DNA from: Cryptomeria japonica
Lineage: Eukaryota; Streptophyta; Pinopsida; Cupressales; Cupressaceae
Direction: 5' to 3'
Assembly (NCBI RefSeq): GCF_030272615.1
Contig: NC_081410.1
Coordinates: forward strand, 570,853,152 to 570,917,151
DNA: 64,000 nt
Positions 12,310 through 23,047 of the stretch are shown in pieces; within the stretch, counting starts at the first letter, position 1, and every line of letters begins with the position of its first letter. The position numbers and the translations under genes were made by a program. The notes under the pieces are model-generated. The model was not told the DNA's origin, ran no database searches, and saw only the letters and a program-made list of their open reading frames with translations.

Positions 12310-13666
12310 TTATAATTGATACAACTTTAAATCTTGCCCATTATAGGACAAGGGTAGTGAAACTATGTTAGAGTATTCAAGTTTAAATGAGTTATGACCT
12401 AATACCCATTTTATCATGAATGGTCTTTTCCACAAAGAATCAAATTTGTGATGAGCTCCTTTTGGTTCCCTGCACTTGTCCCATAGTAGGACTTGATCTC
12501 CCATTATAAATTGTCATGGTCTAGCTTTGTGATCAATTTTTTTTTTACCCTTGCTTGATGTGCAATGATGTGATCCACCAACTCTTGCCTCTCTTCTTCA
12601 ATTTTTGAAAGGTACATAATTCTTTTTTCCAGAGCACTTTGAAAGAATTCACCTTCGATTACTTTCTACAACCTAGTAGATGATAATTCCAAGGGTAAGT
12701 ATAGTGGAGCTTCTACTCCATATACAAATTCAAATGGTGTCATACCTATGGCCCTTTTATGCAAGGTCTTGTCTACCCATAGTGCTTCATATAGCCTCTT
12801 ATGCCAATCCTTTGCATTCTTAGCCACTAATTTTTGCATAATAGAAATCAGATTCTTATTGTTGGATTCAGCCTAGCCATTTCCTTGCGGCTAGTAATAT
12901 GAAGAATCACATAAGAAAATTCCATGATCATAACAAAATAGGTTGAGTTCTTTAGAAGAGAAATTTGGGGCATTATAGGTCACGTTCTTTTGGGGTACAC
13001 CAAACCTAGTCAAGATATTTTCTTTCCAAAAATTACAAATAATTTCTGAAGTAGTCTTCGTGATGGGGACTGCTTCTACTGACTTCATAAAATAATCCAT
13101 AGTTGTAATAATATGAGTATGACCAGCACTTGGTGGGGGGTTCAATGGGCCAATAAACTCTAATCCCCACTGTTTGAAGGTTTCATCTATAATTACCGGC
13201 CTTAATTGTAATGCAGCTAATTAGGGTCTTCCTAAGAATAACTTGCATTTCTCAAAGTCTGCAACCCATGTATATTCATCTTTAAACATACCTGGCCAGT
13301 AGTAACAACTCCTAAGAGTTTTGAAAGTTGTTACAGTAGATGAATAGTGTCCTCTGCATGCCTTCTTATGACAAACTTTTAAAAGCTTATGGACTGTTGT
13401 TCCTTGTCAACACACCTTAAGAATGACCCATCCAAGCCTTTCTTGTATAAGATATCACCCATACTCACATATTTAGCCATCTTCAATCTTAAATTTCTCT
13501 TTTCTTTTGCAGTTAAATGCTCAAGGAATTCTCCATATGTCAAGTAATGAGCCACATCAGTAAACCACTCATCTTGCAAGTTGACCAATAAAGTTAGTGG
13601 GAGTTTGTCTTCCTCTTCCTTCTTTTTAGCTATTAAACAACATAATCCTTGCCCCCAGACTAACAT
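12310..13666 (-). pseudogene. Tat integrase, broken
   Basis: The minus-strand reading starts with a linker ending in a CHKKACRGHYSS and CYYWPGM zinc-binding (H2C2-like) region near 13370-13280. The catalytic core (12891-13145) follows, then the C-terminal block GDQVLLWDKCREPKG at about 12500. The first catalytic Asp is present in TTMDYF. The second is lost, because the usual DNAPNF block reads YNAPNF. The third, Glu in AESNNK, is preceded by a stop. Several other in-frame stops occur. The family joins element DNA to the chromosome in the nucleus. This copy cannot do so. Confidence 0.85.
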
Positions 13667-13708
13667 GGTCGGTCAAATATCCAGATCAAATTCTTGAATT
13701 TTTAAACC

Positions 13709-13978
13709 CTAGGCCACTCTATCATTCATTCCCACCTCTTGTTGAGTTAAGATACTCTTCACAGTAGGATTTGGTACAAAGACAATTGAATGGGAATGTA
13801 GTACATAATACCTAAAATGCTTAATAGCTTTAACAACTGCAAATGCCTTCTTCTCTACTAATGAGTAATACAATTCATTCTTTTTGAGTGGAATGCTCAT
13901 GAACGCAATAGGGACTTCTTTATTTAGTTCATTCTTTTGCATAAGTATGTTGGACATTGTGTGTTCATAACAATACAT
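13709..13978 (-). pseudogene. Tat RNase H (native Gypsy type), fragment
   Basis: Motifs of the Gypsy RNase H domain are visible: PIAFMSIPLKKNELYYSLVEK followed by AFAVVKAIKHFRYYVLHS and PNPTVKSILTQQEV. The domain removes RNA from the RNA/DNA hybrid during reverse transcription. The segment is open for 89 codons and is separated from the reverse transcriptase by stops. Confidence 0.8.
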
Positions 13979-14186
13979 GATAACATCTCTGTTAAAATTA
14001 GGATTTATTAATGTTGGGGCATGTGCAGTTGCTTCTTTTACCTCTTCAAAGGCTTTTTTTTATTCTTCCTTCCATTTGAAAATCTTATTTTCACTCCTCA
14101 TCCCTACAATGTGTTTGGTAATTTCAGTGAAGTCTGGCATGAACCTCCTGAGGAAATTCACTTGCCCAAAGAATGATTTGACACTT

Positions 14187-15023
14187 CTATCTGACGACAA
14201 ACTTAACTCCTGAATAGCTTCCAGGATCTATTTTGATACCATCTTGTGAATCTATATGCCCTAATAGCTTTCCCTCTGTAACATAGAAAACTAACTTCTT
14301 TGGGTTGAGAGAAATACCATGGTCTCTGCATCTTTGTAGCATAGTCTCCAAATCTCTTATGTGATTTTTCCTCCAGTTAGAGAAAACTATCAAACCATTG
14401 AGATAGATGATTATAGTCTTACCAATGAGGTGACCGAATGAGAGATTCATCGCCCTTTGAAAAGTTGCTCCTGCATTTATAAGGTACAATGGCATTCGAT
14501 TGTAGGCGAAAGTTTCCCAAGGTGTTGTAAAGGTCATTTTGTGTTGGTCCTCTTTTTCTACACTTATCTGATTATAACTAGAGAAACCATCAAGCATTGA
14601 CATCATTTCTCATCCAGCAATAGTTTCAAGAATATTATCCATCGCTGGAAATGAGAAATTTTGTTTTAAACTGGTCTGATTCAAGTTTTGAAAATCCACA
14701 TAGATCCTTATTTTTCCCATTTTCTTGCGAACCAGAACAATATTGGCCACCCATATAGAATGGTGAATAGGATAGATGATCCTTGCCTGAAGCATCTTGT
14801 CTATTTTTTTGAAAATAGCATATGTGACCTTGGGATTATAATTTCTTAATTTTTGTCTAAAAGGATCCACTTCGGGCTTGAGAGGGATATGATGTTGAAA
14901 CTGACCTTTTCTAAAATCCTTCAAATCCTCATAAGACTGGGCAAAAACATCTAAAAACTTTTGTAGAAGTTTAATAAATGAATAGTTTTTTTTAGGGTTA
15001 CAACACTTGCTTAAATTGACCAT
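14187..15023 (-). pseudogene. Tat reverse transcriptase, catalytic motif altered
   Basis: Two adjoining open stretches (14610-15023 and 14187-14606) are split by a stop. The first holds the finger and early palm motifs: HHIPLKPEVDPFRQKLR, WVANIVLVRKKMGKIRIYVDF and NLNQ. The second holds MLDGFSSYNQI, FAYNRMPLYLINAGATFQRAM and the LLGH block. The active-site YLDD box reads YLNG, so both metal-binding aspartates are changed and the enzyme is dead. Order and motifs are those of Ty3/Gypsy Tat-like elements. Confidence 0.88.
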
Positions 15024-15443
15024 CTATGGGTTATTTTCATCACCTAAATTAATATTTTCATATTCTCTTGATGTATGAGTAGTTTGAGAAACATCTTATT
15101 TGACATGCCTATCATTATGATCAAAGAGGCATTTTAAGGATACCAGGCCTTTTGGAATTCGATTTCCCTTCAATTGAAAAACTTCCTTTCTAGAACCTCC
15201 CCCTGCATCTGGACAAAAATCATTACATTCATTCTCATATCCTTCAAAGAAAGAAGAGGCAAGCATTTTAGCATTTTACAAGAACTGATTGATATATTTA
15301 TCATTTCCAAACACTTGCCAGAAATTTGAATTGTTGGATACATTAGGACGATATATAACTTCTATCCTGTAAACATCTACACCAAAATTAGGATGTGGGT
15401 GTAATAAAGATGCTCATACTACAAAAGAATCTACAAGAGAATT

Positions 15444-15908
15444 CTAATCTCTAGGAATAGATTCAATTGAGAAAGAATCAAAATATTCAATCTCATCCCA
15501 AACTCTATTTCTGTAATATCTAAGCCTTTCATTCTTTATCGAGAAGAGACCTCGTACATGTTTAACAATTAATTCTGCATCGCCTTTGGTGCTCAACAAT
15601 TTGATTCCTCTTTTCTTAGCTTGGTCTATTCCTAATAACAATTCCTCGTATTCTGCAGTGTTATTAGTGGTTTTAAATTCTAAATTGAATGAAAAAGGAA
15701 ATTTTTCACCTTGTGGAGAAATAAGCACCACTCCAGCACCAGATCTAAGTGATGCACAACTACCATCAAAATCCATTTCCCACAAGCCTGCAGTAGGATC
15801 CACTACATCTTTTGGTGTACCTTTCTTATCATCAAAGAAGAGTAAATAATTGCCAAAATCACATTCTTGATACAATATCTGAGATTTTGGGTCATCAGAG
15901 GGAAACAC
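15444..15908 (-). pseudogene. Second RNase H-like domain upstream of reverse transcriptase
   Basis: A 154-codon open stretch contains WEMDFDGSCASLRSGAGVVL, NNTAEYEELLLGIDQAKKRG and KGDAELIVKHVRG, which is the plant/archaeal-type RNase H pattern with D, E and D positions retained. It lies between protease and reverse transcriptase and is separate from the native RNase H at 13709-13978. An acquired archaeal-type RNase H is a known hallmark of the Tat group. A stop follows at the 3' edge, but the domain itself is the best preserved enzyme part of this element. Confidence 0.82.
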
Positions 15909-15992
15909 AGTATATTTGGACTTTGGTTCAGGTTGAAGAGAAAATTTTCACTTACCAATGAGAATTATTGCCTCAGACCAATCCATTTTAAT

Positions 15993-16427
15993 TTATCCTC
16001 CCAAATCCTTATAAAAAGTCCTTCTTAACAACATTCCATAACTTGCAAGAATGTCAGCAACCAAAATAGTCAACTTCACTCTTTTGTTAGGATGTACTAC
16101 CAGAGCAGCATGTGCATCCTTGATTTGACCTAGTAAATGGATTTTCTTTGAGTCCATTGAATAACATTTACCAAATGTTTTAGTGCGTGAAAGACCTAAC
16201 ACTTTAGCAACTGCAGAAGGCATAATATTATCAGAGTCTCTAGAATCAAAGATGCAATTATTAAGTTTAAATCCATTGATGAATAAAGAAACATAAAATG
16301 GTTTGGCCCTTTTATTAGGTACTAATGGAGATTCAATTGTTTTATTAGCTAATGTCTTTAGGACAATACTAGACAACCCTACAGATTTAGCATCTTTTTC
16401 ATCCTGTGAAGACTCAAGATTAATCAA
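15993..16427 (-). pseudogene. Tat aspartic protease, active site altered
   Basis: A 144-codon open stretch shows the retropepsin fold pattern: FYVSLFINGFKLNNCIFDSRD, then DNIMPSAVAKVLGL and a hydrophobic block ILVADILASYGMLL. The canonical DSGAS triplet reads DSRDS, so the glycine needed at the active site is gone. The family cleaves the Gag-Pol precursor. Confidence 0.8.
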
Positions 16428-17231
16428 TGGTATTTTGGCATATTACAACTAGGAAGTTTCCCCCTATACGTATTTAATTATCTTTTCCAGCTCTTTAGGA
16501 TTCAACAGGAGAAATCTGAATTTTTGATGCCTTACAAAATTCAACAATATCAAAAGAAGTATCAGGGTCAGCACACTTCAACATATGAACCTCTTGAACT
16601 CTTGAACCATTCTCTGAGTTTTGGTTTAAAGGTTCTTTACCTTTAGCTACGGTTTCGAGAAAGGTTGTGGTACTTATATTTTTGTTTTGATGTTGACCTC
16701 TAGTAAGGATGGCACAAAAAGGGTCTCCAAGGGTCACCAATATATCACCTCCTCTATTTGAATTTGATTCATACTCTAGGAAGTGTATTATAGAGTCGCC
16801 AGGTTGCCCATGGACTTCTTCTTTTGGACCAAGTTCACTTATGGACTCTTGTATTTATCATTTGTGCATATCGCACAATCTTTGGGTAAGAACTACCATC
16901 ATGATCATCAGTGAGATGGAAAACATACATATTCCCCTTAAGTGGTGGAGCTTCAATTGCTAGTCTTTGTTGAGTTGGAGGCAATTGTAAGGCTTAATTC
17001 CCAGTTCACATAAACTAATTTTTAATCCTCCTTGGTATGTCTTGATAAGGCTATGGGTAAGATGTACTAGATTTGAGTAACTATCTTTTAATTGTTATAA
17101 CATCATTCATCAGTCTTTGAATTACAGGGTCTAAAGAGGTAAAGGGTTATGCATTTTCCACTTGTACTTACCTTTTCCATTTTCCTGTGGTAATCAATTC
17201 ATCTTCTAACTCAACAACAAGTGTTTTAACA

Positions 17232-17762
17232 TCATTTAGAGTTGCAACTCTTTTTTATGTGAATCAAGAAACTTATCTCTAAGGGCATAGAGTTTATAAA
17301 AAAATATTTCAAGTTATCATTTGAAGGTCTCTGATTTGCAAGAATTTTATGGACAATTTTATCAAATTTGGCAACAAAACCTCTCATAGACTCAGGGATC
17401 TCCTTTTTTAATTGCACTAACTGGGCTAAAAGGGAATTCTCATCCTCTGCTACCTTGAACAGAGCCTCAAACCTAGTTTTCAAATCTTGCCAGTTTGTTA
17501 TTACACCATTTGGCAAATGATAAAACCAATCTGCAGTTGCCTTAGTTAATGTCTGTACAAACAACCTTACTGCAACATCTCCATGCTAGACAGATATTAC
17601 ACCACATGCAACATTAAATGCATTTATATTTTCATCGACTTTGAGCTTCCCATCACCACTTAATTTAGGCAAATTATCCCTCGCTTCTTTGGGTAAAGCA
17701 TTCAAATTTAGACTAAGATTTAACGGACCTACTACGGCTCCCCAAGAATTATTGGTTGCCAT
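17232..17762 (-). pseudogene. Tat gag, one early stop and a 3' break
   Basis: An ATG at 17762 begins MATNNSWGAVV. The frame runs through a TAG at 17586-17588 into the open stretch 17232-17564, which has the retrotransposon Gag core: TKATADWFYHLPNGVITNWQ, LKTRFEALF and KEIPESMRGFVAKFDKIVH. Downstream it loses frame before any zinc knuckle. The leader from the primer site to this ATG is about 340 bp. Confidence 0.8.
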
Positions 17763-18100
17763 CAGAAGAATGATATTAAGGGGTGTTGGGTTGATTACAT
17801 TGGGTAAGGTAGCACCATGAAAATTTAGGGCTTGATAGACTAAAGATACAGGGAATGAAGGGGAAGGAGAAGGAGGTCTATTTCTTGCTCATCTCCTGGG
17901 TGAAAAGGACAGTTGAAAGTTAATATTTTGCAATTGTTGAAAGATAGGATAAAATATTCCTTCACGCCTCTAAGATCTAGTGTATCTTCTTGGGTCAAGC
18001 CTATTCACAATGCACAAATTTGGTAGAACTAGGTAGACATTTACAAGTTCACAAGATAGTTCTATATATCCTCTCACCAGGCGACCAATCTTATTATTCG

Positions 18101-18120
18101 ACTCCCCAACAGAGTCGCCA
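18101..18120 (-). other. Primer-binding site of the Tat element
   Basis: The minus strand reads TGGCGACTCTGTTGGGGAGT, six bases after the 5' LTR end at 18127. It resembles the tRNA-Arg-type sites reported for Tat/Ogre elements. The tRNA identity is from memory and unverified. Confidence 0.75.
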
Positions 18121-18126
18121 AAAGTT

Positions 18127-21100
18127 TGTTGGTTAATAGATTTGCCTTCCTTTAATATTTATAATGATGAATCATGCATACCCTTGATGAAAAGAAAAAG
18201 AAACCAATAGTTGGGTGAACCAAGTATTGGTTTACCCTCTACATAAGAGTGCAGAGCCGTATGATATCCATTGAATTTTTATGCAAATTAATCACAAAGA
18301 AACACACTTTTTACCAGAAAGCGAGAAAGGCTTTTACATCCATTTGTCAACATGATATGAATGGTACCAAATAATTATTCATAAATGTAAAGCTCAGAGA
18401 CTTAAACTTTGAACATTTCACTCTAATGTAAAACTTATTTCAACAAGTATAGTCAATATAGCATAAATGTTGATCGATACTCACTCATGTCTCAAAGGAC
18501 AATGGAGATCAAAATCATTTAAATGACAACATACAATTATTTTTCTTAAATAATGAATTCATAGACTTATAATATGCTGATAATCAATGAAGTAAATTAT
18601 TCTGCATGGAAACATATATCCCAACAAAGATTTTCTCTATCATTCAAATGCACATATTTGAAATCCATGCAAAATATATCATTTCATTCATATATAAAAT
18701 TTATTCACTGAAAAAAAATAAAATAAATAAAGTCTACCAATTCGAATCAAAGTTTTTTGGACCTCCAATAAAGCTTTCTTAATTACATATATAGCCTCCA
18801 GGCCAAATAGGTTTTTTGAAAATAACCCAAGTTCTTAAACTCTATCCTAGAGTTAAGAGAAACTATTTGATTAAAACTAGATAAAACTTAAATGACCAAG
18901 AACCATAGACCGAATGACAACTATCCATAAACTGATCAAAACTCCAATGTGGTAGAGGAAGCTACTGCTTTATCTTGTTTTTCCACAATACCACTTAAAT
19001 TTTGCCACTCCAAGTGTGTCATTGAGAAATTTAGGATGACTTGATAGTGCGGGAGTCCAATATGTAGGATGCGTTGTTTACAGACTTCTTTATCCATGCT
19101 CAATTGCATGCCCTTAATTTTATGCGCTTTAAGATGATCAAAGAAAATTACTAACATTGACTCTACCCTGGCCACCTTGGAGAAGTCATCCATAGTTAGC
19201 GACTTTGTTTCTTTGATGAGCTACACCCTCTATTTAAAGGTTTGGACCATGTCTGCTACTAGTTCAATCATCTGTCCATCATCCTTGAGGAGCTTTATAT
19301 CAATGCATTTTAAATCTGTCTGCATTGTATCAATGAGCTCTTTTAATCCTTTTAATAACTTGATGGATTCTTTGTGACCTTGTTTAATGATAGAATTCAT
19401 CCATTCAAAAAAATTTCTTGATACATAAAACACATTGTCATCTAGGTTATCCACAGGATTCTTGGCAAGAAATTTCATTACTCCAAACTTTTGTACATCA
19501 TTCATCTGTGCTAAGATTGCTACCCATTCATTTCTTTCTTTGTCCCATGTTGTAGCTTCCAACTTGAGCTCTTTACTCACAGTTACAACATTATCATATA
19601 CCTTAATTAGGCTAGCAATGTAGTTTGTGCCTTGCTGCACTATGGAATCACACTGCTCATCAAAAAATTCAGCTATCATATGACTTCTTTGGACCTAAAC
19701 CAATAGCTTTTGATTTACTAGTGATTTGGGGTCAAAAGACAATGTCATCTGTGTCAGAGGTTGAGGAGTCAGGTGATGTATGGCATTGATATATTCTGTC
19801 ATCTGAGTAATAACTTGTTTCAATTCCCATTTTTCCTTCTCATCTTTCTAGGTTCTTGAAATCATTCTTTTAGTTGAGGATTCTAAATGTTTGGCATCTA
19901 CAGATCTTGAAGAAACTCCCACATCAATTTTCTCAACAATACAATCCTTTTTAGTGGCATTTTCTAGGTCTTTATCTGAGATTGGCTTAGCTACTTTCGC
20001 TACCCAATGCTCTGTTTCATCATCAACCTCCATCATAGCCTCTGTTTTAAGCTTTTTAGTCTTGGATATTTTCCCAAAGAACTTACTAACCATATCCTCT
20101 AGGGGAATGGTAATGGGAACTATACTGTGTTTCTTTTCAATTGAAGGTCCAAGCCATCACGACATAATTGAAGTTTCTTTGGGCAAAGGTGTCTGATAAT
20201 CAGGCGGATCAACAATAGTCGTGGTGCTCATCAAATTTTGATTTTGTTCAAGTTCCTTTTCTGCATCCACATCCTGTACTAAAAGATTATTTAATACTTG
20301 GTCATGCATGGTCACCTGGGTATCTTCGCTTGAATATAAGTCCACAATGATCAGGTCTGCCACTGGTTCCCTATTTTTCTTTCTTCTCCTAGAACAGGTG
20401 ACTCAAAATTCTAAGGAACTCAATGAGGATTTCTTCAACTTCTTGGTTTGAACCTCTCCAATTTTTGGCCTTGTGGAACTTGCAACATCAATAATTATAT
20501 TAGAGGAGGAAGTAGGAATCTATGTTGTAGCATGATGTGGACCAACTGTTAATTCTTTAGGAGTAATAACTGGCTTCTTTCTAAATTTATGGTGCCTTAA
20601 CCACTTATGTGTTCTCCTTATGACATTGAAGGTCTTTTCTTGGATACTTTCTTCTTCTCTCCTATCCCAATCAATTTTAGGGATGGGTTTCCCTTGAACC
20701 CTTACATTGAATTCAGGATCCAATACATCTTCTCCCAAATTTACTTGTATTCTTGCTATATTGATTGATAGCCTCATTGTCACAATCTATTGCAGAGTGA
20801 ACCTTGAGCACAATCTCCTTCTCACCTCAAATTCATCACAACAATTTTCCCAATAGTCTTCTAATTGGGCCTCATGAAATAAATTTACATCAACATTTAG
20901 ATGTTCTACAACATAGCCTCTGCTATCAAACTTACATCAGACAATGTAGGGCTGTAAATTGAGTTTCTTGAACTCAAATTCTAGGTTCAAAAAATCAAAA
21001 ATAGACTTACAACTATAATATCCAAACTCAATTGGGAAGGAAACTCTAGATTTACTCTTCGCCCCTAACCTTTTGTCAATGTGGGCAAGCTCTCTGCAAA

Positions 21101-23042
21101 CTTAAATTAGCACATAACTATCAAAGGCATACCTAGGCAATTTGAATGGTTCACCTTCAAAGCTCCCCACTCTAATGTAAGTAAATCCGGAAAATTGGAT
21201 AAAATAGCTTCAATATATACTAATCAGCTCTATGGTCTCAATTGAAATTCTTTTATTTGTGTCTCCCTGCAGTTCAAAGACAAGTCTTCTTGTAAAAACA
21301 TCATTCCATCTTGTAAAATTTTCCGCATACCTCTGTTGTTGTAGGTGTGGATAATAATCGTAAACCTTCATGCCATCCACCCAAGGCTTGCGATCCAACC
21401 CTTGCCACTCTCTGGTATAAGCCAATATGTAAAATAGATATGAGGAAGTATAAAAACTAGACATTCCAACAAAATTACTCAAACCCTCATGAAGCCTTTC
21501 AACAATAACCTGCACCCAGTCAAGATATTTCTCACCAAATAATAATACCTAGATGTAAAAATACATCAAGTCTTCCCAGTAGAAACCATATAAATTTCCT
21601 TTGAGTTTGTTTAACAAAATCACAATATCCCACACCTTTGTTGTGAAATGTTCTCTTGTAAGAGGTTTGGGTAACTGGGACCCCCCTTTCTGAACCTTTA
21701 GAAGCCAATTCCTTGCAATGGTTCTTTTATATGTACTTTTCTTCTCAGAGAAAAAAGTGTATGAGGTACTAATATACCAATCGTCATATGGCTCTTTATG
21801 AGGGATTCCAATTGCAGCCATCATCGTTTCTCTATTAATTTCAACTAATAATTCACCATTGCTGGTCCTAATGCACCTCCTACCGACATCGTACCTGTGC
21901 ATACATGCTATCACCAATTCTGGACAAGGGGAGATAATTGGGAATGCAACAACTTCAATCAAGCCACTTTTAACTATTCTTTCTATCATCAAGTTTGCCT
22001 CAGGGTTTCTAGCTCTTTCTAAAAAATCTCCTAAATTAGCTTGGGCCAAAGAAGTCTCACCGAGTTCAAGAAGTGTACTGACTAAGTATGATGTGCGACC
22101 AAGTTTTGGAAGAGTCGGCCTAATAATGGTTTCTTTTGCATTCATCAAAAAATTTCTAGAAAGAACAAAATTTTATTTCAAAACAAAGAATTTTCCTATA
22201 TTGACTTTCTGAGCTAGTAACACAATGGAGAAGAAATTATCAAAACTCACCTGTTACCACCACCAAATCTGTGAAACCCTCGGAAGTATGGAGTTGAAAT
22301 TACCTTTAGTGTCTAACACTTCTCCAACAACAACAACTACTACTTTCACAATTTGAGATTTCACATATTAAGAGGCAGAAAAAATTGAGCAATACCTACG
22401 CACGCCTCATGATAATTCATCCGAACCTATGAGATAACCCATTATTTGATGAGATCCTGTCAACCTTCTTTATTACATATCAACTGCACACAAATGGCTT
22501 GAGTTTTCATGATTTCTTTCCATAATTAGAATTTTAAAATATAATATGCCCAAAATATTCCTTTTGTCGTGCCACCTTTATGTTATTAATTTCCTCTAGG
22601 CCAACTTGAAATGAACTTTTGAAATTTGAAGCATTTAAAATACGTTGAATGGTTCAAGTTCAATCTTGAGAAAACAAAATAAATTCCACCTTGTAGCTCA
22701 ACAGAACACCGGGAATGAGTGAAGACTTCTCAACAAACATAAATGAAGACTTTGAACTTTGAACCTTGAACCGCTATAAGAATGGTTCAAAATTTCAAGT
22801 TCAAAACTAACTTAACATATTCACACTCACTCTCTTAACAACAAAACAAAGCCGCAACCCACACAAAGGCACCAATTGAACCTCAAACCTTGAAACAATA
22901 TGCAGGTTCAACTTACGGGTTCACTGGGAAAGAAAATGTGAATTATAAAGAAAAAGGTGCATAGCCAGGGATAGATTAAAATGAATGAGGAAAGCAACAT
23001 TATATACACATTATTTTCTTAAGAAAAAATAATGAAGTAACA
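18127..23042 (-). repeat. 5' LTR of the Tat element (about 4.92 kb)
   Basis: It starts TGTTGGTTAATAG at 18127 and ends GAAGTAACA at 23042 on the plus strand. It is the direct partner of 7177-12095, at nearly the same length (4,916 against 4,919 bp). Many substitutions separate them, so the insertion is old. Confidence 0.87.
18936..22145 (-). pseudogene. LTR-borne long ORF, copy 2 (1,070 codons, one frame)
   Basis: From an ATG at 22145 to a TGA at 18936-18938 is 3,210 bp, exactly 1,070 codons. The open segments 21549-22145, 21210-21515, 20520-20783, 20157-20363, 19848-20093, 19230-19679 and 18936-19193 all lie in the same frame. Only nonsense codons, about a dozen, separate them. The N-terminal 300 residues are the best kept part, with blocks such as SGLIEVVAFP, ELVIACMHRYD, KPLTREHF, YLDWVQVIVERLHEGL and YYPHLQQQRYAENFTRW. 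A middle part holds QGKPIPKIDWDRREE. The C-terminal third is charged, with coiled-coil potential. I recognise no family, and no polymerase, protease or membrane motif. It lies in sense with gag-pol and wholly inside the LTR. Confidence 0.72.
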
Positions 23043-23047
23043 AGTAA
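23043..23047. other. Right target-site duplication of the Tat element (AGTAA)
   Basis: It follows the last base of the 5' LTR and differs from AGTAC at 7172-7176 by one base. Confidence 0.5.

Larger units (their letters stand above)
7177..23042 (-). mobile_element. Giant-LTR Ty3/Gypsy retrotransposon, Tat group
   Basis: Two direct repeats of about 4.92 kb (7177-12095 and 18127-23042) flank about 6.03 kb of minus-strand Gypsy coding sequence in the order gag, protease, RNase H-like domain, reverse transcriptase, RNase H, integrase. A primer-binding site begins seven bases inside the 18127 boundary, as expected for the 5' LTR of a minus-strand element. The flanks AGTAC (7172-7176) and AGTAA (23043-23047) look like a mutated 5-bp target duplication. 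The long LTRs, the primer site TGGCGACTCTGTTGGGGA and the extra RNase H domain point to the Tat/Ogre group of plant Gypsy elements. All enzyme domains carry disabling changes. Confidence 0.85.

Noticed and set aside
7177-23042. Reading the 4.9-kb direct repeats as a segmental gene duplication
   Set aside because: A primer-binding site lies six bases inside one copy, Gypsy genes lie between them in the right orientation, and a target duplication-like pair flanks the whole. LTRs explain all of this.
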